Part shown: positions 6,101 to 6,475 of the stretch, in pieces
Layout: every line of letters begins with the position of its first letter
Numbering within the stretch: the stretch's first letter is position 1
NCBI GenBank assembly: GCA_009889585.1
Contig: WUQV01000068.1
Span: forward strand, 1 to 6,475
Direction of reading: 5' to 3'
Source of the DNA: Candidatus Bathyarchaeota archaeon
GTDB lineage: Archaea > Thermoproteota > Bathyarchaeia > Bathyarchaeales > WUQV01
DNA: 6,475 nt
The notes under the pieces: generated by a model
Database searches by the model: none
What the model saw: the letters and a program-made list of their open reading frames with translations, nothing else
Told to the model about the DNA's origin: nothing
Made by a program: the position numbers and the translations under genes

Positions 6101-6150
6101 CTTAAAAGAGGCCCTAATGATTCTTAGGGAAGGCCGCCGCTGCTTTTAAG
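6101..6150. repeat. Nested inverted repeats, possible structured RNA or paired TATA-like sites
   Basis: The outer arms CTTAAAAG (6101-6108) and CTTTTAAG (6143-6150) are perfect complements. Inside them CCCTAA (6112-6117) and TTAGGG (6124-6129) form a 6-bp hairpin with loop TGATTC; GGCC at 6110-6113 and 6132-6135 offers an alternative pairing. An ACA follows at 6155-6157, but the fold does not meet H/ACA spacing. CTTAAAAG also resembles the TATA box before the HEPN gene, so the two arms could simply be promoter elements facing opposite ways. Confidence 0.4.
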
Positions 6151-6204
6151 GGCGACAAGGGCTGCAGGCTATCGTGAACGATCATGCTAAGGGGTTTAGA
6201 AAGC

Positions 6205-6213
6205 CTAAAAATA
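6205..6213 (+). promoter_or_regulatory. Promoter of the plus-strand gene
   Basis: CTAAAAATA is centred about 31 bases before the ATG at 6240. Transcription should therefore begin at or a few bases before the start codon, giving a leaderless or nearly leaderless message. A small dyad, ATCGT-GA-ACGAT (6171-6182), lies just upstream and could be an operator. Confidence 0.5.
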
Positions 6214-6239
6214 CTTAGCGTCTTTGATGGTGCGAACGA

Positions 6240-6475
6240 ATGTCGCAGGGAGGGGTGGTGAAGCAACCTAAGCATTCGCTCAAGGTTTACACCGTTGAGA
6301 GGCCTTTTAAAGCGAGTGAGGAGCTGCGAGAAAAGCTGAAGGACGCCTTAAGCGGTAAGATGATAACGAGAATGAAGAAAGAGGCCGTCCGCTGTCCTTT
6401 GCTTAAAGAGGAAAGGCCCTTCCTAGAGTGCTTCGTATGTGATAACTTCCTTAGAAGGGTTAAGGGTGAGGTTCA
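6240..6475 (+). CDS. Unrecognised protein with cysteine pairs, cut by the window edge
   Basis: An open frame of 78 complete codons runs off the right end. I do not recognise the family with confidence. The visible part is hydrophilic and basic. A strand-like stretch (HSLKVYTVERPF, 12-23) leads into a charged helix (24-50), followed by C52, C64 and C67 in the pattern RCP-x10-ECFVCDNFLRRVKG. This resembles the first half of a small zinc-binding site; the partial next codon (CA-) would be His or Gln. No signal peptide or membrane segment is seen. I chose ATG at 6240 because a TATA box sits about 31 bases upstream and an in-frame stop lies at 6225. GTG at 6258 is an alternative, since GGAGGGG lies just before it. 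Codon use is like pheS and unlike the HEPN gene. Confidence 0.7.
   Translation, partial: MSQGGVVKQPKHSLKVYTVERPFKASEELREKLKDALSGKMITRMKKEAVRCPLLKEERPFLECFVCDNFLRRVKGEV

Larger units (their letters stand above)
5809..6239. other. Divergent intergenic region between trpS and the plus-strand gene
   Basis: A 431-base gap without a gene I can support. It should contain the trpS promoter. Candidates on the minus strand are CTTAATTT near 5858-5851, which would give a short leader, or TTAAAAGCTTATATG near 6003-5989, which would give a leader of about 150 bases. It also holds the plus-strand promoter at 6205-6213. Four inverted repeats lie here: 5861-5891, 5931-5955 (TTGGAA-13-TTCCAA), 6101-6150 and 6171-6182 (ATCGT-GA-ACGAT). 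Short frames exist on both strands (plus 5913-5981, minus 5950-5819), but neither is convincing as a gene. Confidence 0.6.

Noticed and set aside
1..6475. CRISPR array, rRNA, RNase P or SRP RNA
   Set aside because: No regularly spaced direct repeats and no recognisable conserved cores of these RNAs were found on either strand; a GGAAGGAGGGGC stretch at 237-248 recalls the SRP core, but its partner strand is absent.

Overview
The window looks like a chromosomal segment of an archaeon, probably a thermophile of the Thermoproteota/TACK side. The phenylalanyl-tRNA synthetase is of the archaeal/eukaryotic type: a long alpha subunit with an N-terminal winged-helix extension and a beta subunit of about 555 residues. 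The tryptophanyl-tRNA synthetase is also of the archaeal/eukaryotic type. Promoters carry A+T-rich TATA boxes 25-32 bases before the predicted transcript starts. A solitary PaREP1/HEPN gene is present, a family typical of thermophilic archaea. The exact lineage cannot be fixed from the sequence alone.

Layout. Positions 1-599 hold no convincing gene. There is a weak minus-strand open frame (70-363) and two strong inverted repeats (123-145 and 309-350). pheT (600-2267) and pheS (2255-3781) lie on the minus strand, transcribed pheS first, and overlap by 13 bases. Upstream of pheS is a leader of about 135 bases under a strong TATA box. It contains a five-codon open frame (MSRQF) with a strong Shine-Dalgarno sequence, and next to the promoter is a perfect 7-bp dyad (3971-3990). 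Next, on the same strand, is an A+T-rich gene for a PaREP1-type HEPN protein (4018-4467), followed by trpS (4684-5808). The 431-base gap at 5809-6239 separates trpS from a divergent plus-strand gene. That gene starts at about 6240, is cut by the window edge, and encodes an unrecognised cysteine-containing protein.

How it fits together. pheS and pheT make the two subunits of one enzyme and are almost certainly co-transcribed and translationally coupled. trpS upstream on the same strand makes this a small aminoacyl-tRNA synthetase cluster. The HEPN gene sits between trpS and pheS with its own promoter. It differs in base composition, and the low-GC stretch runs into the last 60 or so codons of trpS, which suggests an acquired or recombined island. 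The most interesting parts are the pheST leader (possible translation-linked control), the HEPN island, and several unexplained inverted repeats in the intergenic regions. I found no CRISPR array, rRNA, intact tRNA or complete mobile element.
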